A stretch of DNA of 64,000 nucleotides from Kapaibacterium sp044224925 (GCA_044224925.1 JBGAJM010000008.1:25366-89365); one strand, 5' to 3'. Positions 34,498 to 42,966 are shown, counted from the stretch's first letter. Made by a program: numbers and translations. Notes: generated from the letters alone by a model not told the origin.

Positions 34498-35583
34498 TTA
34501 CTCGGCTTCGAGCTCAAGGTTCTTGATCGCCTGTTCGGGCGGAACCATCGTGTACGTGATCTTCTCGTTCTCCTTCACTTTGCGGATCCCTTCGATGAGG
34601 ATCTTGTCCCCTTCCTCCACGCCGCCTTCCACCACATAAAGATGCTGGAGCTCTGCGCGGATCTTGATCTGCCGAGAGTGGACAGCATTGTCCTTACCGA
34701 TCACATAGATGTACTTCTTGTCGAGCACTTCGAACGAGGCCTTTTGCGGGATCAGCAGTGCATTGGGAATGGGCTCCGTCATCTGAATGCTGCCGGTCTC
34801 TCCGTGACGCAGCAATCCATCAGGGTTTGGGAAGGTGGCACGGAAGGCGATGTTGCCGGTCTCGTTGTTGAAGTCGGCCTCGATCGTCGTGACCTCGCCC
34901 ATGTACCGGAAGAGTTTGTTATTTGCCATGCGCAGTCCGACCTTCACGGTACTGTCCTTGCTGATGTGTTCCTTGAAGTTCAAGTATTGCGCCTCGGGCA
35001 CGTTGAAGTAGACCCACATGGAACTGTTATCAGCGAGTGAGGCGAGCATGTCGCCCTCGCTCAGCAGACTTCCATGTCGCACGTGCAATCGGTCCATGAT
35101 ACCAGTGAACGGCGCGCTGATCTTCGTGAACTGCAAGTGAGCCTGTGCGATGGCCATCTCCGCCTTCGCATGATCGAATCGGGCCTTTGCCATTGCGAGT
35201 TCATTCTTCGAGACAACGTTCTTGTCGTTCAGCGCCTTCGTGTTCTCGTACTCGATCTCCGCCACCTTTGCCTCGGCCTGTGCCTTCTGGAATTCGGCCT
35301 GGTAGACAATAGGCGTGATCTGGAACATCTGCTGTCCTTTTCGAACGAGCTGCCCTTCATCCACGAGAATGCTCTCGAGATATCCTCGCTCCAGAGCTCG
35401 CAGCTCGATGTGCTGGATGGCATGGATCTGACAGACGTACTCACGAATGAACGATGTGTCTTTTCGAAGCGGGGTGGTGACGATGTATTTCACCGGTTCC
35501 TCTTGCTGAGCCTCGTTGTCTGAATGACAGCCAACAACGCCCACAAGGGCAAGGACGCAGGCGATCTTGAGCGCTGTGTTCAT
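34498..35583 (-). CDS. RND efflux membrane fusion lipoprotein (AcrA-like)
   Basis: 361 residues. Lipobox VVGC (lipidated C20). Split lipoyl domain (RALERGYLESILVDEGQLVR, then FTKISAPFTGIMDRLHVRHG) around a helical hairpin (AEAKVAEIEYENTKALNDKN, SKNELAMAKARFDHAKAE), followed by beta-barrel and membrane-proximal domains. It links the inner-membrane pump to the outer-membrane duct. ATG 35583 starts directly at the lipoprotein signal. First gene of the operon. A perfect 8-bp inverted repeat lies 52 bases upstream and no regulator gene is adjacent. Confidence 0.95.
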   Translation of the reverse strand: MNTALKIACVLALVGVVGCHSDNEAQQEEPVKYIVTTPLRKDTSFIREYVCQIHAIQHIELRALERGYLESILVDEGQLVRKGQQMFQITPIVYQAEFQKAQAEAKVAEIEYENTKALNDKNVVSKNELAMAKARFDHAKAEMAIAQAHLQFTKISAPFTGIMDRLHVRHGSLLSEGDMLASLADNSSMWVYFNVPEAQYLNFKEHISKDSTVKVGLRMANNKLFRYMGEVTTIEADFNNETGNIAFRATFPNPDGLLRHGETGSIQMTEPIPNALLIPQKASFEVLDKKYIYVIGKDNAVHSRQIKIRAELQHLYVVEGGVEEGDKILIEGIRKVKENEKITYTMVPPEQAIKNLELEAE

Positions 35584-35634
35584 AACGGTATCTGAATTGG
35601 TGTTGGAGTGATAGCGCACGTGCACGCGTCTGCT

Positions 35635-35654
35635 CATCGCACAATGGTGCGATG
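35635..35654. promoter_or_regulatory. Inverted repeat upstream of the RND efflux operon, candidate operator
   Basis: CATCGCAC-AATG-GTGCGATG, two perfect 8-bp arms around 4 bases, in the 124-bp gap between the efflux operon and the small secreted protein gene. A second palindrome, GCACGTGC, lies at 35616-35623. The arrangement suits a dimeric repressor of the TetR or MarR type, but no T-run follows, so a terminator is unlikely. No clear -7 box was found nearby. Confidence 0.4.
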
Positions 35655-35707
35655 ATGCAGCGATGCATGGATCTACAGTGTGAGTGGGGAGGGACTAGCG
35701 GGGGGTG

Positions 35708-36025
35708 CTAGATCAGGATGCGGCAGTCGCGCAGATAGAGCGGAGTCTCTGTGGTATTGATACGACGAGCGTCGTTTGCCTTGCGCGGCACGCTCGTCAT
35801 CTCGGTCCACATTCCAATGGCATCTCGGAGGTCACTCGCGGACAGTACCGCGTGGTCCGTCTCTTCCAATTCTTCGGCACCTTCGTTCGCAGAGAGCTTA
35901 TGGAAGCCATGCGGGACGGATGTATGCGACGAGAACTGGAGCCTTGGCACCTTTTTGATGATAGGAGCCTGACCGGCCGAGACCAGCGAGAGACAGACGA
36001 GCAATATGGTGGCGAGGAATCTCAT
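35708..36025 (-). CDS. Small secreted protein, unknown function
   Basis: 105 residues, family not recognised. A convincing signal peptide at 1-18 (MRFLATILLVCLSLVSAG), then about 87 polar residues with one cysteine near the C-terminus. A perfect TAnnTTTG box lies 20 bases before the ATG. It is on the same strand as, and 124 bases upstream of, the efflux operon. Cotranscription is possible but the inverted repeat between them suggests separate control. Its small size and lack of homologues that I recognise leave the function open. Confidence 0.6.
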   Translation of the reverse strand: MRFLATILLVCLSLVSAGQAPIIKKVPRLQFSSHTSVPHGFHKLSANEGAEELEETDHAVLSASDLRDAIGMWTEMTSVPRKANDARRINTTETPLYLRDCRILI

Positions 36026-36045
36026 CAGGAGTGATGATAGGACGG

Positions 36046-36053
36046 CAAAACTA
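36046..36053 (-). promoter_or_regulatory. -7 promoter box of the small secreted protein gene
   Basis: TAGTTTTG on the reverse strand (36053 to 36046) is an exact TAnnTTTG match, 20 bases before ATG 36025. No TTTG at the expected upstream spacing. Confidence 0.35.
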
Positions 36054-36096
36054 TGGCGAATCGTGTAGTGTGTTCGATGAGAATTCTCTAATAACT

Positions 36097-37497
36097 CTAC
36101 GGAACAGGCTCGTATTGCACCTTGAGCTTCCCGCTCTTGATGGCACGGAGAAAGGTGGCGTGGTCACGCTCGTTTTGGTCCGCATAGTCGACGGAGAACG
36201 AGACCAAGGCCTTATCGAACGTATCGCTTTTGCCGAGGTACCCACTGATGATGGACGGATCGGCACAACGCGCATGAGAGAGAGCAAGTGCATGTCCACA
36301 CCATCCTGCAAAGAACTCCATCGATGGACCGTCCCACGTTTCGACCAGTGGCTTGATCTTGACGTCGCGAAGCTGCCGAATGAAGAATTGCCGACCGCCT
36401 CTGCCTTGAGACCAGCCTAGGAAGATGTCACTCGCTGGTTGCATCAGGCGATAGCCACGAACGATCCGCTCACCGTTGTTCGCATACTTGCTCTGTCCTG
36501 CATAGGGGGCAAGAACGGACTGACGTGCTTCCTTGATCTGAAGGAAGAGTGGAGATCCGTCGCCCGACATCAGGAGCATCACAAAGCAACGCGTGCCAAC
36601 GCTACCAACCCCAACAACTTTGATGGCAGCATCTTTCAGTTCATATCGGTCGAGGAGGACACGGAATGCGGGATCGAGGTTCTTTCGATACAGATCGAAC
36701 CCTTCTTGCAAGATCTCATCGATCTGGCCCGGCGACTGTCCTTTCGGATGATACATCGTTGGCAGCATGTCGCGGATGGTCGGTTGTCCGTTCGTATGCT
36801 CGGCGATCTTTGGAAAGATATCGGCTAGAGGATCGGTATTACGTGCCTTTTCGATCCGTTTGATCAGTCGCTTTCGCATCGCAGGATCCTTGATGGAAGC
36901 AACGATCTCTTGCGAGTCCAGCATCATGTACCAACGTTCCAGCGCGCTGAGTTCGCTCAACTCGGCCATGTGCGTACGGTAGGAGCGCACGCAGGCGCGA
37001 ACAGCATCTGCGGCGCTGGCCTCGGAATGACCGTTGTTCCGTGATGCCACTACAAAGCTGGCCGCGAGCCGCTTCACATCCCATTCCCACGGTGCCGGCA
37101 GGGTCTCGTCGAGATCGTTCACCGAGAAGATCACTTGGCGTTCCGGTGTTGCAAAGCCGCCAAAATTGCTCAGGTGCGCGTCGCCACAACACTGCACGCG
37201 GTACCCTGTTGATGGCGTTGCTGAAAGATCTGCGGCCATGGCAAGGGCGGATCCACGATAGAACGTGAACGGTGAGGCCGACATACGACCATGCCGAAGC
37301 GGAATGAGTTCAGGAAGTCGGTCGACGTTCGATTGTTTGACGATGTGCAGTGGATCCGGTCGGTCGGCAGCGGACTTCCACCCTGCATGGCTCACGCGCG
37401 GACACGTGTCGCGAAGAGCTTTGCCAATGGCACGACGTTCTGCCCGCGACAAATGGTGACTGAACGACTGTGTTTCGATCCGCTTTGCCATACTCAC
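36097..37497 (-). CDS. DUF2252 family protein (kinase-like fold)
   Basis: 466 residues, or 464 if the Met two codons in is used. Family landmarks: RMSASPFTFYRGSALAMAAD, CCGDAHLSNFGGFATPERQ, FSVNDLDETLPAPWEWDVKR (the aspartates that resemble a protein-kinase/aminoglycoside-phosphotransferase catalytic loop and DFG-like site) and the C-terminal CGHALALSHARCADPSIISG. DUF2252 proteins are cytoplasmic and thought to be kinase-like, but no substrate is known. It stands alone on the reverse strand, 32 bases downstream of the toxin gene. Confidence 0.9.
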   Translation of the reverse strand: MSMAKRIETQSFSHHLSRAERRAIGKALRDTCPRVSHAGWKSAADRPDPLHIVKQSNVDRLPELIPLRHGRMSASPFTFYRGSALAMAADLSATPSTGYRVQCCGDAHLSNFGGFATPERQVIFSVNDLDETLPAPWEWDVKRLAASFVVASRNNGHSEASAADAVRACVRSYRTHMAELSELSALERWYMMLDSQEIVASIKDPAMRKRLIKRIEKARNTDPLADIFPKIAEHTNGQPTIRDMLPTMYHPKGQSPGQIDEILQEGFDLYRKNLDPAFRVLLDRYELKDAAIKVVGVGSVGTRCFVMLLMSGDGSPLFLQIKEARQSVLAPYAGQSKYANNGERIVRGYRLMQPASDIFLGWSQGRGGRQFFIRQLRDVKIKPLVETWDGPSMEFFAGWCGHALALSHARCADPSIISGYLGKSDTFDKALVSFSVDYADQNERDHATFLRAIKSGKLKVQYEPVP

Positions 37498-37529
37498 CTC
37501 TGTACTTCAGAAATGCTTTCGTGCAAATA

Positions 37530-37925
37530 TCACCAGAACACGTCAACTCCATAAGCAGCGATCTGCGGATCGTTCGTGATCAACGTTAAATGTTCTGATG
37601 TGGCCTGTGCCACCAGCAGTCGGTCGAATGGATCGCGATGATGCCATGGAAGCACTCCCACACTGCACACATCGCTCAGGGTGATGGGAAGCGTTCCAAC
37701 GCCTGCATTGGCGTTGATCTGAGTGATGAAGACGTCAAGATCCGTCACATTCGTCAACTCCAGCTTTCCAAGGGATCGCTTGATCGCGATCTCCCATGCC
37801 GAGGCAAGACTGAAGTACACCATGCCTTGGGGGTCTTTGAGCACAGTACGCACCTTGGACGACAGGAGCTTCGGCTCCGAGATCGCCCACAGCCATGCAT
37901 GGGTATCGAGCAGATACCGCTTCAT
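37530..37925 (-). CDS. PIN-domain toxin (VapC-like RNase)
   Basis: 131 residues. The four acidic residues of the PIN active site are visible: D7 (LLDTHAWLW), E45 (SAWEIAIKR), D98 or D101 (HHRDPFDRLLVAQA) and D119 (LITNDPQI). VapC toxins cleave tRNA or rRNA. It overlaps the antitoxin gene by 4 bases (ATGA), the usual coupling for toxin-antitoxin pairs. The subfamily with LDTHxxLW is commonly paired with Phd/YefM antitoxins, as here. All catalytic residues are present, so it looks active. Confidence 0.93.
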   Translation of the reverse strand: MKRYLLDTHAWLWAISEPKLLSSKVRTVLKDPQGMVYFSLASAWEIAIKRSLGKLELTNVTDLDVFITQINANAGVGTLPITLSDVCSVGVLPWHHRDPFDRLLVAQATSEHLTLITNDPQIAAYGVDVFW

Positions 37926-38158
37926 TGGTAGGGGTCGAAATCCGTGAGCGGTTCGTTGAAGTCACTGCTCATATAGGCAACCGTGCCCTCTGCACACCCG
38001 AGAAGCGTGCGCTTGGACGTGTAGAGCACAAGTTGTGCAACGGGTGTTCCGTTGCGTGCGATCACGACCTCTTCGCCTTTTTCGACGGAAGCAAGCAGTG
38101 ACGACAGTTGGGTTTTCGCCTCGTGGACGTTGACGGTGATCATGGCGGCGGTCATCAT
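37922..38158 (-). CDS. Phd/YefM-type antitoxin
   Basis: 78 residues. The N-terminal Phd fold is ITVNVHEAKTQLSSLLASVE, then GEEVVIARNGTPVAQLVLY, a DNA-binding dimer. The C-terminal tail (SSDFNEPLTDFDPYQ) is the acidic, disordered part that wraps the toxin. Three Met codons are possible (positions 1, 2 and 6); the first is kept because it is nearest to the promoter. An inverted repeat overlapping the promoter immediately upstream fits autorepression by the toxin-antitoxin complex. Confidence 0.92.
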   Translation of the reverse strand: MMTAAMITVNVHEAKTQLSSLLASVEKGEEVVIARNGTPVAQLVLYTSKRTLLGCAEGTVAYMSSDFNEPLTDFDPYQ

Positions 38159-38161
38159 GGT

Positions 38162-38184
38162 GTTAGCTAAGAAGGTGGGCTAAC
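38162..38184. promoter_or_regulatory. Candidate operator of the toxin-antitoxin pair
   Basis: Perfect 6-bp inverted repeat GTTAGC (38162-38167) and GCTAAC (38179-38184) with 11 bases between, starting 4 bases upstream of the antitoxin ATG. Its upstream arm overlaps the -7 box, so a bound antitoxin dimer would block transcription. About one helical turn separates the arms (17 bases centre to centre). Confidence 0.5.
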
Positions 38185-38211
38185 CTACCGATTATTTCGG
38201 TCTTTGTCAAG
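38180..38211 (-). promoter_or_regulatory. Promoter of the toxin-antitoxin pair
   Basis: On the reverse strand CTTG (38211-38208), 20 nt, TAGGTTAG (38187-38180), one base off TAnnTTTG. The antitoxin ATG is 21 bases downstream. Confidence 0.5.
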
Positions 38212-38249
38212 CGAAAAGTGCACGTAGAACGCCTTTTCGTGACATCAGC

Positions 38250-38711
38250 CTAGCCCTTCTTCTCCTTTTTCCCCTTCTTGCCCTCCTTCTTGGCCTTCTT
38301 TTTCTTGTTCTTCTTCTCCTGCTTCTTGTTCTTCTTCTCCTTTACCGGCTCGTCCTGGAGAACGGGTTCTGCGACGACCACCGGTTCCTCGACCACGGAG
38401 GGCTTCGGTGCTGGGGTCGGCGTGGCCCGAACCTTCGGCGCTGCCACCGGTGCAGTTCCCTGAACAAGGTGAAGCCAGGTATGGACGGCGGCGAGAGGGT
38501 TCAAGGTGGCATGGCAATGGCGCTCACGTCCAACCGTACGGATCTCGACCAACCCGCACTCCTGGAGGATCTTCACGTGCTGAGAAACGGCCGGACGGCT
38601 CATCTTGAAGTTCTCGGCAATAGTGTTCACGTTCATCGGCGTGGTGGCGATGAGCTTGAGGATGTTGCGACGCGTGGGGTCGGCAATGGCCTGAAAGACG
38701 TCTCTGCGCAT
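38250..38711 (-). CDS. ArsR-family regulator with long Lys-rich C-terminal tail
   Basis: 153 residues. A winged-helix DNA-binding domain at about 1-83 (FQAIADPTRRNILKLIA, FKMSRPAVSQHVKILQECGL, RHCHATLNP) belongs to the SdpR/ArsR group often paired with AHSA1/SRPBCC proteins. No metal-binding Cys pair of the ArsR type is present in the recognition helix. A Pro/Ala/Val/Glu-rich linker (about 86-122) and a tail at 124-153 in which 19 of 30 residues are Lys follow. ArsR proteins usually end near residue 100-110, so the linker and tail are additions. It has a well-formed own promoter. Regulated genes are unknown. Confidence 0.9.
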   Translation of the reverse strand: MRRDVFQAIADPTRRNILKLIATTPMNVNTIAENFKMSRPAVSQHVKILQECGLVEIRTVGRERHCHATLNPLAAVHTWLHLVQGTAPVAAPKVRATPTPAPKPSVVEEPVVVAEPVLQDEPVKEKKNKKQEKKNKKKKAKKEGKKGKKEKKG

Positions 38712-38741
38712 GGTGGTGCTCGTTGTGTAAGGGAATGGTTA

Positions 38742-38773
38742 CTAATCTACCGGTTCGAGACGGCATCTGCAAA
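38742..38773 (-). promoter_or_regulatory. Promoter of the ArsR-like gene
   Basis: On the reverse strand TTTG (38773-38770), exactly 20 nt, TAGATTAG (38749-38742), one base off TAnnTTTG. The ATG is 31 bases downstream of the box. One of the best matches in the window. Confidence 0.6.
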
Positions 38774-38804
38774 TTGCGCTCTCGTGATCCAACCATGTTC
38801 GGAG

Positions 38805-39062
38805 ATGAAGATGTCCACCGTTGAATTCGATACCGCCATCAAGAACGAGCTTGTAGGAAAGCTCCGTGACTATTTCGAACGGGAACTTGACCAGGAGTTG
38901 GGTCGGTTCGATGCGGAGTTCCTCCTTGAGTTCATCTCCAAGCACTTTGGCGGACACTACTACAACCAGGGCCTGCACGATGCCCTTGCCGTGGTGATGA
39001 CGCGGATGGATGAGTTCAAGGAAGCGGTCTATGCGCTGGAGCGTCCCACCGACTTCAAGTAG
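38805..39062 (+). CDS. DUF2164 family protein
   Basis: 85 residues. Small cytoplasmic protein; KNELVGKLRDYFERELDQEL, RFDAEFLLEFISKHFG and YYNQGLHDALAVVMTRM match the DUF2164 pattern (a C-terminal 'YNQ..aD' motif). Function unknown. The start may be ATG 38805 or ATG 38811; GGAG lies just before the first. Divergent from the ArsR-like gene, whose promoter occupies the shared region. A 106-bp gap follows before the next gene, with no recognisable element. Confidence 0.82.
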   Translation: MKMSTVEFDTAIKNELVGKLRDYFERELDQELGRFDAEFLLEFISKHFGGHYYNQGLHDALAVVMTRMDEFKEAVYALERPTDFK

Positions 39063-39168
39063 GTCGCGCCCCCCAGCCAGGTGCGTTTGACTTCGCAGAA
39101 TAGGCAAGATCTTGTACGAACCATTCGCGAGGCAACGCGTCGTTCCTCCCATTCTAGGTATCAACTGA

Positions 39169-41433
39169 ATGGGAACAACAATGAGATCTTTGTGCTTCTT
39201 CCTCATGCTGTCGTTCGTTGCGACCGTGCCCTCGTTGGCCGGCGACGAATGGTATCGCACACTTGCGCCAACACACAGAACGCTTCGTGATGTGGCGCTC
39301 CAGAACAACCATGTCGGCTATGCGGTCGGCGACTCCGCGACCGTGCTCCGCACATCGGACGGTGGCCTTCATTGGGACATGCAGAACGTGGCCCAAGCCT
39401 CATTGCTCGCCAATAGCAACCTCCTTGGCGTGTCGGTCCTGTCCAACGGACAATTCGTGGCGGCCGGCGAACACGGTCGGATCGTGCGCGGAAAGGACAT
39501 CTTCCTCCGTGCATCGATCACGAACGAAGGTTGGACGTTCAACGACGTGACCTTCATGACAGAAGCCGCCATCGTCGCTGTCGGGAAAGACTCTGCGGGC
39601 AAAACACTGATCGCGCGCAGCACCGACACCGGTGCCACGTTCAAGCGCATCGTCACGAACGAGACAGAGACCGTACTGTCGAGAGTGCTGTTCTTCAATC
39701 CATCGCTCGGCTTTGCTGTGGGATCACGTCCGATGAATGGTGTGGTCGGCATGGGCGTTGTGCTTCGCACAGAGGATGGCGGGCGTACGTGGGACACCGT
39801 GCTCACGGCACGGAATGTCCACTTCACGTCGTTGGCACTGTCTGGCGGCGACATTCTTTGCACGGGTGTGACCGAGATGTCGAACGGCGCCATCTACCGT
39901 TCACAGAATGCGGGTACGACGTGGAAGCAAGAACGACACTCCGATATGTCCTTCATTACCGACATGGTCGGCATGCAGGGCGCGGACCTCTACATGATCG
40001 GGTACCGATTCGTTGTCGACAACAACGAGCTCATTTCCTTCGCCTCTGCGTTTCGCAGCGCTGATGGCGGTGAGAATTGGGGTACAACAGATTTCGGCGA
40101 TGGTCTCCAAGGCATCTTTCGCATGAGCGCCTCAGTAGATCGCATGGTGATCGTCGGTGATTCCGGAAGAGTGTGGGTGCGTTGGTACACGCCAACTCCC
40201 CCGATCAGCGACGTTCGCGCTGGTGTCAAGCATATCGAGTTCGGCACCGTGGTCAAGAACACACCCGCCGATACGGTGGTGCGCGAGATCCTCTTCAATA
40301 CGTCGACCAGAACGCGTCGCATCGTCCGCATGGAGATCACAGATCCGCATGGTGAATTCACGCTCAATGAGTCCTACAACGGACGCGACCTCGATCCAGG
40401 CACATCTCTTGATGCATCGATCCGATTCACGCCATCAACAGTGGGCGAACATTGGGCGCTCCTTTTCGTTCAACTGGACAACAAGCAGGAGTTCGTGATC
40501 CATTTGAGTGGCAGTGAAAGCGTCGAGACAACGAATCACATCGTTGTGCAACAGCGCTTCCATGACTTTGGCGACGTGAACAATCCGTTCGGTGTTTTCC
40601 AGAGCATTCAAGGTGTGTTCCGAAACACCGATACAGCAACGGTCCGCGTTACGAACATTCAGATCGAAGACGGCGACGGTGCTGCGTTCTCGATCGTCGA
40701 CTCTGAACAGCCGATGGACGTTGCTCCGAACGAGGAGTTCAATCTCGACCTACTGTTCCAGCCAAGGGCACGTGGTCTCTACCGCATCACGTTGCTCATC
40801 AGCGTGGCCGATACGCAGATCCGAATTCCGGTGGTCGGCAGCAGTCGACTCGAAGGATACCTGGACGTGGTCGACTTCGGCGACGTGCATGTGGATTCAA
40901 CCGTGACCATGCCCATCCAGTTCTCGGCGGATGCATGGGAGGATTGGTTCAACGTGGTCGTTTTCAATGATCCGGGCCTGCCGTTCGCGATCACGGACAT
41001 TCATGAAGACCGCGAGAACTCTGTGATCGCCGATGTCACCATCACGCCAACCACCACCGGACCCGTTGTTGCACCACTGTTCGGTTCGTGGTCATTTGGT
41101 GACTCCCGCATCTCTTGGATCCAACGTCTGGTGGTTCGTATGAATGGCGCCGATCGATCGACCTCCGTCGGTGATAACGACCAACACTCGTCGCTTTCGG
41201 TCGCACCGCAACCCGCATCCTCATTCATTCGCGTGATCCTGCCGAACACACTGCACACGGCGACCATCGACGTTGTTGACGTGCAAGGCAGAACATGTGC
41301 GACACACATTGTGCCGGCCTCGGACCGAGGTATCGACACACAACTCGACATTCACTCGCTCGATCCGGGCGCGTATCTCATGATCGTCCGATCGGGTCAC
41401 ACATCGTATTCAAGGACCATCCTGAAACAGTAG
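39169..41433 (+). CDS. Secreted YCF48/BNR-repeat and ASH-domain protein with T9SS sorting domain
   Basis: 754 residues. Signal peptide at about 1-25 (alternative ATG four codons later). The N-terminal ~330 residues are propeller-type repeats of the YCF48 (photosynthesis-assembly-factor-like/BNR) type: NHVGYAVGDSATVLRTSDGG, GMGVVLRTEDGGRTWDTV, IYRSQNAGTTWKQE, FRSADGGENWGTTDFG. Beta domains of the ASH/choice-of-anchor kind follow at about 350-660 (IEFGTVVKNTPADTVVREIL, FHDFGDVNNPFG, VDFGDVHVDSTVTMP). The T9SS sorting domain is at about 680-754 (VAPQPASSFIRVILP, LDPGAYLMIVRSG). Surface-exposed; role unknown. Confidence 0.85.
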   Translation: MGTTMRSLCFFLMLSFVATVPSLAGDEWYRTLAPTHRTLRDVALQNNHVGYAVGDSATVLRTSDGGLHWDMQNVAQASLLANSNLLGVSVLSNGQFVAAGEHGRIVRGKDIFLRASITNEGWTFNDVTFMTEAAIVAVGKDSAGKTLIARSTDTGATFKRIVTNETETVLSRVLFFNPSLGFAVGSRPMNGVVGMGVVLRTEDGGRTWDTVLTARNVHFTSLALSGGDILCTGVTEMSNGAIYRSQNAGTTWKQERHSDMSFITDMVGMQGADLYMIGYRFVVDNNELISFASAFRSADGGENWGTTDFGDGLQGIFRMSASVDRMVIVGDSGRVWVRWYTPTPPISDVRAGVKHIEFGTVVKNTPADTVVREILFNTSTRTRRIVRMEITDPHGEFTLNESYNGRDLDPGTSLDASIRFTPSTVGEHWALLFVQLDNKQEFVIHLSGSESVETTNHIVVQQRFHDFGDVNNPFGVFQSIQGVFRNTDTATVRVTNIQIEDGDGAAFSIVDSEQPMDVAPNEEFNLDLLFQPRARGLYRITLLISVADTQIRIPVVGSSRLEGYLDVVDFGDVHVDSTVTMPIQFSADAWEDWFNVVVFNDPGLPFAITDIHEDRENSVIADVTITPTTTGPVVAPLFGSWSFGDSRISWIQRLVVRMNGADRSTSVGDNDQHSSLSVAPQPASSFIRVILPNTLHTATIDVVDVQGRTCATHIVPASDRGIDTQLDIHSLDPGAYLMIVRSGHTSYSRTILKQ

Positions 41434-41439
41434 TGCGTT

Positions 41440-42966
41440 TCAGTAATTCAGTCCGGGCTGCACTGCCGCTGTGCCCGACCGTGCCGCCATCCCCAACCAT
41501 TCTTCAATGCCGGCAGACGTGACGGTATCGAATGGCGTAGTTGCAGCAAGTGCACCAAGTTTCGCAATACACTCGTTGCGGAGCTTGGTGCGCTCGCGTG
41601 GGGTGAGGGCTTCTGCAAAGCGACGGAAGTAGCTCAGCGTAGCGTCCAAGCGCATGGTCCTCATCTGTCGGTTCGTCGATAGTCGCGTGAGCGATCGAAC
41701 AGCCGATCGCATAGCATCCACATCCCTTTCATCGGCGAACATCCGCAACTGCAGCAGCCGTGTTGCGATATGCAGATCGGTTCGAACATCGTCGTCCTCC
41801 TCGAACACACTACGGATCCAGAAGCCCGCCTCACGGGTCTTGGACGCCTCAATGCAAAGGCGAGCAGCAAGGAACGACGCCGATAGTCGTGATTGCTCAG
41901 GGATCTGCTCACGCAATGCCGTGAAGCGCTCTCGCATGAATGTGAGTTTCGGAAGGACTTGATCGTGATCGGAGCTCAGCACCGCGTAGCCCAGCTCCGT
42001 CGTCATCGCGTAATAGAATCGTTTCACGTCGATGTTTCGTGATGGCTTCTTTCCGGATGGGTCCCACAATCGGTCCGCCTGTGTGCGGTACACGTCGAAC
42101 ATCCTCGCATCAACGCAACGCTGCAGATAGGTTTGGAGGACGCCCAGTTCGAGATCGGGCCGCGCCGTGGTGAGTGTTGGCTCTCGATCCACCATTTGTA
42201 GCAATTCCCCTGCATGATAGACGGCCTTTTCAGGATCTGCCCCAACGAAGGCATACCAATTCGAAAGGATCATGTGATAGTTCAACCGTGCCGGACGAGA
42301 CCGTGCCAGGGCAGCATCTTGCAGCAAGGGATGGGAAGGTAGCGAGCGAAGCCAGGAATCAACGCTCGCATCGCCGGTGGTGCGTCGCATCAGGTTGGAC
42401 TGCAGGAGATTGCCGAGCTTCTCATACTCGATGGTGGAGCGCATGAGGTCGATCACGGTGTCTTGCTCTTCACTCAGAGCGTCCGTTGTGGCATCGCCTT
42501 GCGGTCGCTCAAGCACCACGCCTCGATAGTTCTTCTCCCACGAGATGGTCTTGAGCCAGAACGTGAATTCGTCGTGTTCCTTGGCGAGGGCCTTGGCCTT
42601 CATCACCCGCTTCATGGCCTGATCGTAAAGAGCCTTCTCCCACAGGAAGTCGGCATCGAGCAACAGCTCGGTGATCGTGCGTTCGGCAGACTTCGCAGCG
42701 TGATACACACGCATGGCTTCGAGGATCTGCTGGTAGAGGTGCGACTTGATGGAGGCGAGGCGGCGGATGTGCGTGGGCGACGTGAGACGAGACTTCACGA
42801 CCTCTTCATCGTACACGTCCATGCCGTCGACGATATCGAACACGGCAAGGTACTCCACTTCGTCGCCAATGGTGTGACGCGTGCAGTATCGTTTCACATA
42901 GCCCTTCTCGCTTCGGTCGAGCGAGTGGATAAGTCTATGGAGTGCATCTGTCCCGTGTTTGGGCAT
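41440..42966 (-). CDS. Large helical cytoplasmic protein of a Bacteroidota-type family
   Basis: 508 residues. No signal peptide or membrane helix; almost entirely alpha-helical, with paired-helix repeats that look TPR-like (LLDADFLWEKALYDQAMKRV, EKAVYHAGELLQMVDREPTL, GVLQTYLQRCVDARMFDVYR). The N-terminus (LHRLIHSLDRSEKGYVKRYC) is one I associate with an uncharacterised Bacteroidota family that begins 'LIKSL..SEKRYFK'. ATG 42966 is chosen for that match. A TTTG-21-GACATTTG promoter lies 37-69 bases upstream. It is not in an operon. Function unknown; helical repeats suggest protein binding. Confidence 0.75.
   Translation of the reverse strand: MPKHGTDALHRLIHSLDRSEKGYVKRYCTRHTIGDEVEYLAVFDIVDGMDVYDEEVVKSRLTSPTHIRRLASIKSHLYQQILEAMRVYHAAKSAERTITELLLDADFLWEKALYDQAMKRVMKAKALAKEHDEFTFWLKTISWEKNYRGVVLERPQGDATTDALSEEQDTVIDLMRSTIEYEKLGNLLQSNLMRRTTGDASVDSWLRSLPSHPLLQDAALARSRPARLNYHMILSNWYAFVGADPEKAVYHAGELLQMVDREPTLTTARPDLELGVLQTYLQRCVDARMFDVYRTQADRLWDPSGKKPSRNIDVKRFYYAMTTELGYAVLSSDHDQVLPKLTFMRERFTALREQIPEQSRLSASFLAARLCIEASKTREAGFWIRSVFEEDDDVRTDLHIATRLLQLRMFADERDVDAMRSAVRSLTRLSTNRQMRTMRLDATLSYFRRFAEALTPRERTKLRNECIAKLGALAATTPFDTVTSAGIEEWLGMAARSGTAAVQPGLNY

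Noticed and set aside
37530..38711. The toxin-antitoxin pair and ArsR-like gene as a single regulatory island
   Set aside because: Each has its own complete promoter and a 91-bp gap separates them; nothing links their functions.
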